64,000 nt of DNA from Pseudomonadota bacterium (GCA_023439305.1 JAEXOO010000035.1:1-64000), one strand, 5' to 3'. Positions 15,996 through 23,421 are shown, counted from the first letter of the stretch. The notes: generated by a model not told the origin, from the sequence alone. Made by a program: numbers and translations.

Positions 15996-16715
15996 ATGGA
16001 AAAAGACTCAAAATCAACCGCCGATGTGATTGGTGACGCGCAACGCCTCATGTCTAGATACAAGACATGGAAGGCCGAGAGGCACGCGGCCGGCGAAAGA
16101 GTCAACCAAGAAGCAGTTGCTGGCGCTTTGAATATGTCTCAAAGTGCCTTCAGCCAATTTTGCAGAGGCATCCGGCCAATCAATGTGGATCTTCTAACGA
16201 AGCTCAAGAACCACTTCGGTTGGGAACCATCGGAAATAAGCCCCACACTGGCACTCAAGATGGCAGAGGTCGCTGCGGCGACGGGAGCCATCGATCCTGA
16301 AGAGCATGCCCCGATCAAGATGATTGACGCCAAAGCGTCTGCAGGCAAAGGAAGGATTGTCTACTCAGAAGACATCAGCAAATTGCTCATGTTTCGCAGA
16401 GACTGGCTTGCGAAAAATGGAGCCAAGCCCGAGACCGTGCTTGCCTTCCCTGTTGATGGGGATTCGATGATAGACGCGCATATTCCTGATGAGTCTGTAG
16501 TCCTGGCTAACACAGCCTTGTGCGAGCCAATATCCAAGCGCATCTACGTACTATGGATAGATGGACAGTTGCTGGTGAAACAGTTGGTGCAAGAGGACGG
16601 GGTCTGGCTTGCTAGATCGCACAACGTAGCCAGGGCCAAGGACCTGCCAGACATTCAAATAGACATCGATGACCGGGTTGTAGGCCTCGCCTTCTGGTGC
16701 GGGTTTGGCCTTTAG
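15996..16715 (+). CDS. cI: CI-like prophage repressor (S24/LexA-type)
   Basis: A 239-residue repressor with an N-terminal helix-turn-helix (VAGALNMSQSAFSQFCRG, about 41-58) and a C-terminal S24 self-cleavage domain. The cleavage site is probably Ala116-Gly117 (KASAGKG), the nucleophile Ser157 (DGDSM) and the general base Lys195 (LLVKQL). It keeps the prophage silent by binding the 11-bp operators at 15.94 and 19.95 kb, and RecA-stimulated cleavage would induce it. The promoter leaves no room for a leader. Confidence 0.88.
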   Translation: MEKDSKSTADVIGDAQRLMSRYKTWKAERHAAGERVNQEAVAGALNMSQSAFSQFCRGIRPINVDLLTKLKNHFGWEPSEISPTLALKMAEVAAATGAIDPEEHAPIKMIDAKASAGKGRIVYSEDISKLLMFRRDWLAKNGAKPETVLAFPVDGDSMIDAHIPDESVVLANTALCEPISKRIYVLWIDGQLLVKQLVQEDGVWLARSHNVARAKDLPDIQIDIDDRVVGLAFWCGFGL

Positions 16716-17019
16716 TTTTGCTTAAAATCGGGCTGTTTTGTGTGCATGAAACAGCCGACTTCGCAGCGGAGTTTATGATGCGAAACCATACTTCGGCGCC
16801 AAGGTGCCATCACAACGCGCAGATCATCGGAACGATGGTGGAGCATAGGAAGTACTACAGAAGATCGTGAGACAAGGATCAAGGCCTCCCACCGACGGCC
16901 TCAAGCAACTCAAATAAATCTATAAAAATCAACAGATTACAATCCAAAAGAAAAATTTCACTTCAAAACGAAGAATTTTAGATGTATTATCCGTTTATCG
17001 AAGAATGAATGGATGCCAC

Positions 17020-17655
17020 ATGAAAATCGATATCGTTGAGTACATCACCAAACGGACCCCTGTTTCGTTCTTTGCGCGAGCCAACGAATTGCTCGAAGCT
17101 GCTTTTTTTGACGCATACCAGCATTCAGAGACATACGAGGATCCGGAGAAGCGCCGTATTCTAGGTCAGGTGCGGCACTACAAGCAAAATGCTGCTTTGC
17201 GTGCTGCTGGGCAGGCGGCCGGCTTAATTACAGCAGCGCCGCACACCGAGCCAAAAGGCGAGCGATATAGCATTGTTGCAGCCGAGGATATTCGGTTTGG
17301 GCGCATCTCGGTTCCCGCTCACAACAGGCTTCCTCGATTTTCCAAACATAGAGGTGCCATAGCGGCCTTGAACTCGCGCCTTGAGCCAGTATGCCTCTCA
17401 CTTTTTGACCAGCCCCCAGTAACACCTGCCGACGGCTTGGGATGTCTGATTGTTACAGCCAATCCGCATTGGAGAGATGTACAATCCGTACCCCACAAAA
17501 TAATTGTCGGAGTTCCATACTCAAATATGAAAGGGTGGCACTTGTTCGAACCCTTATCCGACGTGCTGGCTGCCTACAATCAGCCAGTTGAGATCGAAAT
17601 GCAAGATTTGGCATGGGCCAAACTGAAGAAACAGCTCAATGGAGCTGAGGAGTAA
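17020..17655 (+). CDS. Unknown protein paired with XRE-ImmA protease
   Basis: A protein of about 211 residues; ATG at 17020 begins MKIDIVEYITKRTPVSFFA, with a possible earlier ATG at 17005. No known domain is recognised. It has a helical first third with VRHYKQNAALRAAGQAAGL, then a strand-rich part with KHRGAIAALNSRL and a motif NPHWRDVQSVPHKIIVGVPY. No signal peptide or membrane segment is seen. It ends three bases before the next gene and shares its lower G+C, so the two form one operon. It may be the target or partner of the protease. Confidence 0.7.
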   Translation: MKIDIVEYITKRTPVSFFARANELLEAAFFDAYQHSETYEDPEKRRILGQVRHYKQNAALRAAGQAAGLITAAPHTEPKGERYSIVAAEDIRFGRISVPAHNRLPRFSKHRGAIAALNSRLEPVCLSLFDQPPVTPADGLGCLIVTANPHWRDVQSVPHKIIVGVPYSNMKGWHLFEPLSDVLAAYNQPVEIEMQDLAWAKLKKQLNGAEE

Positions 17656-17658
17656 ACG

Positions 17659-18888
17659 ATGCGCTCTGGCGTTGCAGGGTTTCAGCCAGCACGTCTTGCG
17701 CAGGCCAGAATGGCCCGCAGCATGACGCAAATTGCCCTTGGAAGAATGATAGGACGAAGCTCTGGCACTTTGTCCAAATGGGAGTCAGGTGATCAGCAGC
17801 CAGAAGCTGAGGCGTTGGAGCGCCTATCTGCATGCTTAGGGCTTCCCTCCGCATGGTTTCTGAAACCTGTGCCAAACTATGGAGAGAGTGTTTGTTTTTT
17901 CAGAAGCACTGCGGCGGCCACCAAAACCGCACAAGCAATAGCGCAGGTTCGTTTAAAATGGCTCAATGAAATCAGCTTAGATCTACAGCAGTTTTTAGAG
18001 TGGCCAGATATTAATCTCCCTACTCTTGACCAAATAGATCATAAAAACATATCAGAAGAAGATATCGAAGAAGCTGCTGCACTTTGTCGAAACACTTGGA
18101 AATTAGGTTTAGGCCCTATTTCCAATATGCTGCTTGCGCTCGAAAACTCAGGTGTAATCTGTACTCGTGAAGAGCTCGGCTACACTAGGATGGATGGGGC
18201 GTCGCAATGGTTTTTAACTGACGGACGGCCTTATGTCTTTCTATCGGCTGACAAAGCTAATGCTATGCGCAGCCGCTTTGATGCTGCGCATGAGCTAGGA
18301 CACCTGGTCCTTCACAGGTCCGTGACCGGGTTGGACTTCACTAAAAGAAATCCAGAAATTGAAAGGCAAGCCCATCGTTTTGCGTCTGCATTTTTGCTGC
18401 CAGCGGAATCGTTTGCAGCGGAGATATCACATCCAAGTTTAGACACATTCTTGGCCCTTAAGCCTAGGTGGAAGGTGTCAGTCGCCGCAATGATCGTCCG
18501 CTGTGCCGATCTCGGTATTATCGACGAGGCATACACAATTCGGCTTTGGAAAAATTACAGCGCTCGGGGCTGGAGGCGCGGCGAACCACTTGACGATTCA
18601 ATTCCAGTTGAAAAAACCAAACTCTTACCAAGAGCTATTGAACTTATTTTATCAAGCGGAGTCTTTGATAGGCCGGGCATTGTATCCACACTCGGGCTTA
18701 GCCAAAGTGACACAGAAAGCCTATGCGGACTACCACTTGGCTGGCTGTCCGAAACCAAAAATCAAAATATATCCGACATAGTTCGATTAAAAACAGAAGT
18801 TGGAATGTCGAGCAACGTAGATAGACCCGCTCATCATCAAGCGAATATTATTGACTTTAGCAAACATTATAAATCAAGTTCAAATTAA
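17659..18888 (+). CDS. XRE helix-turn-helix fused to ImmA/IrrE metallopeptidase
   Basis: A 409-residue protein with an N-terminal XRE domain (about 10-62, MTQIALGRMIGRSSGTLSKW) and a central zinc protease domain. The zinc motif is HELGH (residues 211-215) with a downstream Glu in NPEIERQAHRFAS (about 233-236), followed by the family phrase FASAFLLPAE. ImmA/IrrE proteases cleave repressors in mobile elements or act in stress switches. This phage already has an S24 repressor, so this protein more likely serves a separate switch or defence function. Ribosome site GGAG; lower G+C than flanking genes. Confidence 0.8.
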   Translation: MRSGVAGFQPARLAQARMARSMTQIALGRMIGRSSGTLSKWESGDQQPEAEALERLSACLGLPSAWFLKPVPNYGESVCFFRSTAAATKTAQAIAQVRLKWLNEISLDLQQFLEWPDINLPTLDQIDHKNISEEDIEEAAALCRNTWKLGLGPISNMLLALENSGVICTREELGYTRMDGASQWFLTDGRPYVFLSADKANAMRSRFDAAHELGHLVLHRSVTGLDFTKRNPEIERQAHRFASAFLLPAESFAAEISHPSLDTFLALKPRWKVSVAAMIVRCADLGIIDEAYTIRLWKNYSARGWRRGEPLDDSIPVEKTKLLPRAIELILSSGVFDRPGIVSTLGLSQSDTESLCGLPLGWLSETKNQNISDIVRLKTEVGMSSNVDRPAHHQANIIDFSKHYKSSSN

Positions 18889-18931
18889 TATGGCTCTGCC
18901 GTACTGAGAGTAGCATTCTTTGCATAGCTCC

Positions 18932-18955
18932 AAGCCCCTCCCGGGGCTTTTTCTT
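18932..18955 (+). terminator. Intrinsic terminator after the ImmA operon
   Basis: AAGCCCC pairs with GGGGCTT around TCCC, followed by TTTCTTT. The right half and the bases after it are repeated at 19713-19734. Confidence 0.75.
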
Positions 18956-19028
18956 TGCCTGCTTGCCAGGTAGCGCGCTGCCCCTCATGACCTTAGAATA
19001 AGGCAACACCAATAAGAGCGAGGCATGG

Positions 19029-19289
19029 ATGATCACCCTAGAGACCGGCCTGTATCTTCGTGTTCAAGAGCTGGAAGACGGACCGAAGCCCTTCCCGCTT
19101 CAGAGTGGATTCAATCTGCATACTGCCTACCGTGCCCTGGGCATGTTCAACCCGTCGGAAACGTCAGATGCCTTCTTTATCCTGGCAAACGACAGGGACG
19201 AAATCTGGTTCATCTGCAACAGGCATCTACGTGCTGTTGAGGTCAGCCCAGAGCCCAGAGATCTCAGGCGTGCGCTTGACTCCATATAA
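19029..19289 (+). CDS. Hypothetical small phage protein (moron)
   Basis: An 86-residue soluble protein that reads well as a compact alpha/beta fold (LETGLYLRVQELED, then SDAFFILANDRDEIWFICNR). Leader GCGAGG lies before the ATG. It is isolated between two almost identical terminators, a layout typical of a moron: a self-contained transcription unit added to a phage. No family is recognised, and no DNA-binding motif is visible. It could act on the host or on rival phages; this is conjecture. Confidence 0.65.
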   Translation: MITLETGLYLRVQELEDGPKPFPLQSGFNLHTAYRALGMFNPSETSDAFFILANDRDEIWFICNRHLRAVEVSPEPRDLRRALDSI

Positions 19290-19375
19290 CCGCGAAGGGC
19301 GCACAAGCATCCTCCTGACAGGCAGCTTACAAAGTAAGACTATACTTATTTAGCTATATAGCCCACACTGGTCAG

Positions 19376-19639
19376 GTGAGTTTACCCTCACTCAGCGATG
19401 GCAATTTAGCCATCGCATTACCCTGCAAATCTATCGTCAAACGAGCTTCACCAAAAAGCTTGGATGACAGATTGAAGAAATATAAAGGTTTTTTATTATT
19501 TACGAAAAGCTCAATCAGGCTAGCCGCAGCCCCCTGCACACTTCTCCGTTGCGCGAGCCCGCTCGCCGAACAGTCGAAAGCCATAAAGCATCTACACAAC
19601 GAGTGGTATCGACCCGGCAAACTCTTATCCGACAATTGA
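19376..19639 (+). CDS. Doubtful small reading frame in an A+T-rich stretch
   Basis: An 87-codon frame with a GTG start and no clean ribosome site. Residues 20-50 (SIVKRASPKSLDDRLKKYKG) look protein-like; the end does not. A perfect 8-bp inverted repeat (19395-19402 with 19409-19416) lies inside it and the opposite strand is open too. It is listed only because it fills the gap between the moron and the next terminator. Confidence 0.25.
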   Translation: MSLPSLSDGNLAIALPCKSIVKRASPKSLDDRLKKYKGFLLFTKSSIRLAAAPCTLLRCASPLAEQSKAIKHLHNEWYRPGKLLSDN

Positions 19640-19700
19640 AAGACCGGTTTCCCGGCCTCCCGTTCTGATACGTCAGCTCACGTAACGAGCCCATTGCCAC

Positions 19701-19725
19701 AAGCCCCGTTCAGGGGCTTTTTCTT
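19701..19725 (+). terminator. Intrinsic terminator, second copy
   Basis: AAGCCCC pairs with GGGGCTT around GTTCA, followed by TTTCTTT. From GGGGC onward the next 22 bases equal those of the terminator at 18932. Confidence 0.75.
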
Positions 19726-19935
19726 TGCCTGCTTACTACGCGGCGCCCTTCCCCTTCTCCATCTAGGCCTGGCCTGATGGAGAGCTGGCCGCAGCGCCTG
19801 AGGCGCACTGCTTTTGCGCCCCATGGCCAAGACCGTAACCTCACGCGCGCCCCTCTTCAGTAATCCCACCACCGTGCGGTGCGCCTTATCTACACACGCC
19901 CTTGACGCCAAAAAAGAAGCACTGCTAATTATTTG

Positions 19936-19965
19936 TTGACTATTTTTAGAAGCATTGCTTATAAT
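19936..19965 (+). promoter_or_regulatory. Rightward early promoter (PL-like) with CI operator
   Basis: TTGACT (19936-19941) and TATAAT (19960-19965) are 18 bases apart. The operator AAGCATTGCTT (19950-19960) shares its last T with the -10 box, exactly as at the cro promoter. This should be the CI-repressed promoter of the recombination operon. Confidence 0.75.
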
Positions 19966-20041
19966 TTATTCAACGCTTCACCAACCACTGCAGAACAGCC
20001 TAGCCCCCAAGGGCAGCCCAGTAACGGTACAGAGAGCGCCA

Positions 20042-20055
20042 GCAGCGAAGGCTGC
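20042..20055 (+). promoter_or_regulatory. boxB-like hairpin
   Basis: GCAGC and GCTGC pair around a GAAG tetraloop, about 70 bases after the PL-like start and 16 bases before boxA. The boxB-then-boxA order matches rrn leaders rather than lambda nut sites. Confidence 0.45.
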
Positions 20056-20071
20056 GCCTGTTACGGCAGGA

Positions 20072-20083
20072 GCTCTTTAACAA
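20072..20083 (+). promoter_or_regulatory. boxA antitermination element
   Basis: GCTCTTTAACAA is identical to the core of the rrn boxA, the RNA site bound by NusB and S10 (NusE). It lies about 100 bases downstream of the PL-like promoter and ahead of several terminators. Confidence 0.7.
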
Positions 20084-20143
20084 AACGGGAATTCAGGAGA
20101 GGGCGCGCAGGAATGTGCGCTTGAGGAAGGTGGGTTCAGGAGA

Positions 20144-20172
20144 AGCGGGACGGCGTGAACCGCCCCGCTTTG
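20144..20172 (+). terminator. Terminator-like hairpin in the early leader
   Basis: AGCGGGACGG pairs with CCGCCCCGCT with one mismatch, followed by only TTTGCC. It may be a weak terminator overcome by boxA-dependent antitermination, and could serve the minus-strand small gene as well. Confidence 0.4.
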
Positions 20173-20173
20173 C

Positions 20174-20269
20174 CTAGGTAACGACGATCATGACGATGAA
20201 AGCTACCACCCTTAGGATGGCGGCCACATCAACCTTAACGTCCACCTGCACAGTCACTTTCTGGTTCAT
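20174..20269 (-). CDS. Very small membrane peptide
   Basis: A 31-codon frame reading MNQKVTVQVDVKVDVAAIL and then about 14 hydrophobic residues (VVAFIVMIVVT at the end). The alternation in the first part followed by a membrane segment is not random and resembles tiny phage membrane peptides. Ribosome site is weak (GGAT). It runs antisense to the rightward leader. Coding is plausible but unproven. Confidence 0.45.
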   Translation of the reverse strand: MNQKVTVQVDVKVDVAAILRVVAFIVMIVVT

Positions 20270-21062
20270 TTGCAGATCCAAGGAAAGCCTGTGGCCACAG
20301 GCGTTAAGCCTGGTCGTACTTGTATAGCGCCCTTGCACGGCGCTTGCGGTTTGCTACCTAGGATGCTCCCCGCGCCACTGCCAAGCCTCGCCCTGCAGCG
20401 GTCGGCTAACACCTTATTCGATATATGCCGGGCATCGCGCCCACCCAGTTATCCAACTGGTGCACCGAATCGAACAGAGGATGAATCACCTTCAGCGGCT
20501 TACTAGGCCGCAGCCGGGGGTAGTAGCCCCGGCACAGCGAGTATAGCGGACCTGTAGCGCCCTCCCCTGAATTCCCGACTCATAGCCGATGTTGCTCACC
20601 CCACCTATGCGGGGTATTCGTCCGGCTCAATAGCACCTATGGGCATGGCCGTAGCTCTGCGCGGTATCCCTGCCGTTCCCAGTCCGCCAAAGCGCGGTTC
20701 ACGGGGCAAGAGGGTGAGGCGTAGACGGCCAAGAGTAGAAACGGTCACTGCCGGCTGGAATGTCGGCGCCGGCCCTGCACAGGGGCCGCATCCACCAGCG
20801 CCCTGGCTCTCAGGGTGCTGACGGATGACATAGGAGATAGACATGATCACCGAAGCTACTTAGCGGCAGAGCCGCCCCACCCCTGAGTTCACGGGCGCAG
20901 AAAGCCGGGCGATATCGGCATGGGATCAAAATCGCCTGACAGTTGGGGAGCACCCCCCCCCCCCGATAACTGGATGACGGCACACCAAATCGAGCAGCAA
21001 TACGCCAGCCTGTAGGCGCACAGGCCCATGGTCCGCATGGTGAGAGCGGGCGCCTAAATGCG

Positions 21063-21099
21063 AAAAGGCCGGGCCCAATGTTTCAATGGGTCCGGCCTT
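21063..21099 (-). terminator. Terminator of the cold-shock gene
   Basis: AAGGCCGG pairs with CCGGCCTT, extended by an inner GCCCA/TGGGT arm. In the minus direction the stem is followed by TTTT. Confidence 0.7.
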
Positions 21100-21141
21100 A
21101 ACCGATCAACACAACACTTGCCTAGTCAGGCAAGCAGGGGA

Positions 21142-21351
21142 TCAAACGATTTGGATCTGGGTAGCGCAAGGGCCTTTTTGGCCAACGCCCGCAACGAAAG
21201 AAACTCGTTGGTTTTCTTCAAGAGACTTAAACCCAGAGCCCTGAATTTCACTGTGGTGTGCGAAGAGGTCTTTACCGCCACTCTCCGGCATGATGAAGCC
21301 GAAGCCTTTTTCGTTATTGAACCACTTCACAATACCAATTTCTGTTTTCAA
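21142..21351 (-). CDS. Cold-shock domain protein (CspA family)
   Basis: A 69-residue single cold-shock domain. RNP1 is KGFGFI (residues 15-20) and RNP2 is DLFAHH (28-33), where Ala replaces the usual Val; the start KTEIGIVKWFNNEKG is typical. Such proteins bind single-stranded RNA or DNA and melt RNA structure. AGGA precedes the ATG and a strong terminator follows, so it is a one-gene unit read against the phage operon. It could act on the structured early leader beside it, but a plain moron role is equally possible. Confidence 0.85.
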   Translation of the reverse strand: MKTEIGIVKWFNNEKGFGFIMPESGGKDLFAHHSEIQGSGFKSLEENQRVSFVAGVGQKGPCATQIQIV

Positions 21352-21702
21352 TGTATGTCCTAAGTAATCAGGGGAAAAATATCCCTATCCCACTATCGTC
21401 GCTATCCGCATATATAGATAGCACTGTTACAAAGTAAGCCGCCAATTGCACATCGCATCCGCTGATGTGCCTCTCGTTGCGTAGTTACCCAGCCCGGCGC
21501 CTGCCGGGCCTTCCAGCCGCAGCATTCCTCCCCCCTCCCACTGATCTCCGCCCACCCCGGGCGGCAGGGAGTGCTGCGCCTAGAGGGCCACTGTGAGCCG
21601 ATCCAGGCCGCATTTCAAAGCGAGAGCCAGATCAAGCCGGTTCAAGCCCTCTTCCTTTCACCAGCGCCGGACGCGGCGCGCCCCCCCCGCTCGGAGCACA
21701 CC
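21352..21702. other. Non-coding stretch between csp and the first rightward gene
   Basis: The left part is A+T-rich and should hold the csp promoter and its 5-prime leader. It contains a second copy of TTACAAAGTAAG (21427-21438). The right part is G+C-rich with a GCCCGGC/GCCGGGC hairpin near 21490-21508. No gene is seen. Confidence 0.5.
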
Positions 21703-22056
21703 ATGAACGCTATTGCTGAGTGCGAATACATCGCGCATGAGCTGGCGGAGCGCCGCCGCGCCTATATCGCGGAGCAGATCCGCAGCTGCCTGTACGGCAA
21801 AACGCTGTACGTAAACATGGCCTGGAGCCTGCAATCGATTGTCCAGCGCGAAAGCCGCCTGGGCCTGATCGAGTGCATGGAGCACAAGCTGATCGAATCA
21901 ACCGGCTTCGACTACTCAGCCAAGCTGCTGATCGCCCTGGATGACGAGAGCATGCGCCAGGGGCTGCGCACCGAGCGCGAACGCATCATCGAGAACTGGG
22001 CCGACGTCACGCATAACTGTATGACCATTCAGGAGCTGGAGGCGCTGCCGTGCTGA
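21703..22056 (+). CDS. Hypothetical phage protein
   Basis: A 117-residue soluble helical protein starting at the ATG at 21703 with GGAG upstream; the longer frame reads through leader sequence. It contains YIAHELAERRRAYIAEQIRS and a middle part LGLIECMEHKLIEST, with a Cys near each end. It is the first clear protein of the rightward operon. No family is recognised. Its stop overlaps the start of the next small gene by several bases. Confidence 0.6.
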   Translation: MNAIAECEYIAHELAERRRAYIAEQIRSCLYGKTLYVNMAWSLQSIVQRESRLGLIECMEHKLIESTGFDYSAKLLIALDDESMRQGLRTERERIIENWADVTHNCMTIQELEALPC

Positions 22057-22151
22057 TCGAGTTTCTCATTTTCTGCGGCTTTTTCTGCTGCGCGGCTTTT
22101 GCTGTCGCGCTGGCGGCTGAGGCCGTGATCAATATCTGGAGGCAGTCATGA
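22050..22151 (+). CDS. Very small membrane protein
   Basis: A 33-residue frame with a GTG start, GGAGG seven bases upstream and overlaps at both ends (the stop shares ATGA with the next start). The first two thirds are a hydrophobic helix (LIEFLIFCGFFCCAAFAV), then EAVINIWRQS. Overlap geometry and ribosome site argue for coding. The function is unknown. Confidence 0.6.
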   Translation: MLIEFLIFCGFFCCAAFAVALAAEAVINIWRQS

Positions 22152-22345
22152 GCGACAGCAACCCTGGCTTCCCCCGCACCCGGCGCCGCAACCCGTATGA
22201 CGGCGTCGGCGGGTGGGCGTCCGACAGTAGCACCCCGCCCTGGGGCTGGATCCCTTCCATCGCAGTGTCCGCTGCACTTCTCGCTGCCTTTGGCAGCGTT
22301 CTTATTTATGGCCCCGCCCTTATGGCGCTGGTCGTCGGAGCATGA
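22148..22345 (+). CDS. Small single-pass membrane protein
   Basis: A 65-residue protein with a polar N-terminal half (SDSNPGFPRTRRRNPYDG) and one membrane helix near residues 36-62 (IAVSAALLAAFGSVLIYG). The ATG overlaps the preceding stop and follows a GGAGG. It lies one base before the next gene. The basic segment before the helix predicts an inside N-terminus. The function is unknown. Confidence 0.6.
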   Translation: MSDSNPGFPRTRRRNPYDGVGGWASDSSTPPWGWIPSIAVSAALLAAFGSVLIYGPALMALVVGA

Positions 22346-22346
22346 C

Positions 22347-23414
22347 ATGAACGAATCTACTGAACTTATAGATCTGCCGCCAGCCGAAACAGCGCTGCAA
22401 ATCTACCAAACGCCGAACGGCCTGGACCCATACATCGAGCGCATCCGACAGGAAGTCACTGGGCATACGCCGAACCTCAAGACCGACAAGGGCCGAAAGG
22501 AAATCGCCAGCCGCGCATTCAAGGTGCGCAAGATCAAAACCGCTCTGGATGGCCTGGGCAAAGAGCAGGTGGACCGGCTCAAGGAAATCCCCAAGCTGAT
22601 CGACGCTGAGCGCAAGCGCATGCGGGAAACGCTGGACGCGCTCGCCGATGAAGTGCGCAAACCCCTGACTGATTGGGAGGAAGCGGAAGATCGCCGCGTA
22701 GCGCAACACAGGGCGAACCTGGCCGACATCGCGCAGAATGCAACAGATGTTGGCGGTCTGAACGCAGAAAACCTCCGGCAACGCCTGGCGGCGGTTGAGT
22801 CTATGACCGTGGACGAGGCCTGGGAAGAATTCGAGGCCGAAGCCCACCGCGTGAAGGCCAAAGCGCTGGAAATCCTGGGCGCCGCCCTGGCTGATCGCCA
22901 GAAGTACGAGGCGGAACAAGCCGAACTGGCCGAACTGCGCCGCAAGCAGGCTGAGCAGGATCAGAAAGACCGCGAAGCCGAGATCGCCCGCCAAGCCGCT
23001 GAAAAGGCTCGCGCCGATGCAGAAGCCAAGGCTCAGGCCGAACGCGATGCCGCCGCCCAGCGTGAAGCCGATGCAAAAGCGGCCGCCGAACTGGCCGAGC
23101 GGGAACGGGCCGACGCCATCGAGCGCCAGAAGCAGGCCGAGGCCCGCGCCGAAGCGGAGAAGCTGGCCGCTGAGCAACGTGCCAAGGATGCCGCCGAAGC
23201 CGCGCGCCAGGCAGAAATCAAACGCCAGGCCGACGCCAAGGCAGCCGAAGAAGCCGCTCAGCGCCGGCGCGAAGCCGATATCGCCCACAAGGCCAGCATC
23301 AACAACGCCGCCCTGGCTGCCTTCATCGAAAACGGCATGCCCGACGAATGCGCCAAGCAGGCCGTCATTCTGATCGCCAAGGGCCTTATCCCTAACATCC
23401 GCATTCAATATTGA
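22347..23414 (+). CDS. Phage coiled-coil protein
   Basis: A 355-residue protein, one base after the previous gene. Residues 1-150 are a mixed helical domain (NGLDPYIERIRQEVTGHTP, then KEIASRAFKVRKIKTALD). Residues 180-330 form a long Ala, Glu, Lys and Arg-rich coiled coil of TolA-like composition. The last 30 residues (INNAALAAFIENGMPDECAK) form a small conserved-looking cap. Similar proteins precede Erf genes in many phages and may assist recombination or DNA replication. No catalytic motif is visible. Confidence 0.7.
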   Translation: MNESTELIDLPPAETALQIYQTPNGLDPYIERIRQEVTGHTPNLKTDKGRKEIASRAFKVRKIKTALDGLGKEQVDRLKEIPKLIDAERKRMRETLDALADEVRKPLTDWEEAEDRRVAQHRANLADIAQNATDVGGLNAENLRQRLAAVESMTVDEAWEEFEAEAHRVKAKALEILGAALADRQKYEAEQAELAELRRKQAEQDQKDREAEIARQAAEKARADAEAKAQAERDAAAQREADAKAAAELAERERADAIERQKQAEARAEAEKLAAEQRAKDAAEAARQAEIKRQADAKAAEEAAQRRREADIAHKASINNAALAAFIENGMPDECAKQAVILIAKGLIPNIRIQY

Positions 23415-23421
23415 GGACACC

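Larger units (their letters stand above)
19966..21061 (+). other. Long structured leader of the rightward operon, no confident protein on this strand
   Basis: About 1.1 kb without a convincing plus-strand gene. It holds the boxB/boxA elements, a terminator-like hairpin (20144-20172), a perfect 16-bp palindrome (20287-20302, GCCTGTGGCCACAGGC), a hairpin CCGGGG/CCCCGG near 20514-20532, a hairpin ACCCC/GGGGT near 20598-20616 and a run of 12 C (20953-20964). Frames over 60 codons exist on both strands but have poor composition. It may encode structured RNA or very small peptides. Confidence 0.5.

Noticed and set aside
16774..16869. 31-codon plus-strand frame after cI
   Set aside because: A GGAG is close to the ATG, but the sequence (many His, Arg and Tyr) lacks any structured pattern; kept out for lack of support.
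19678..19911. 77-codon minus-strand frame before the PL-like promoter
   Set aside because: It reads through a terminator, uses TTG as start and turns Arg/Lys-rich; not convincing.
20605..20850. 81-codon minus-strand and 60-codon plus-strand frames in the leader
   Set aside because: Both are Pro, Gly and Arg-rich without ribosome sites; either could be chance in G+C-rich DNA.
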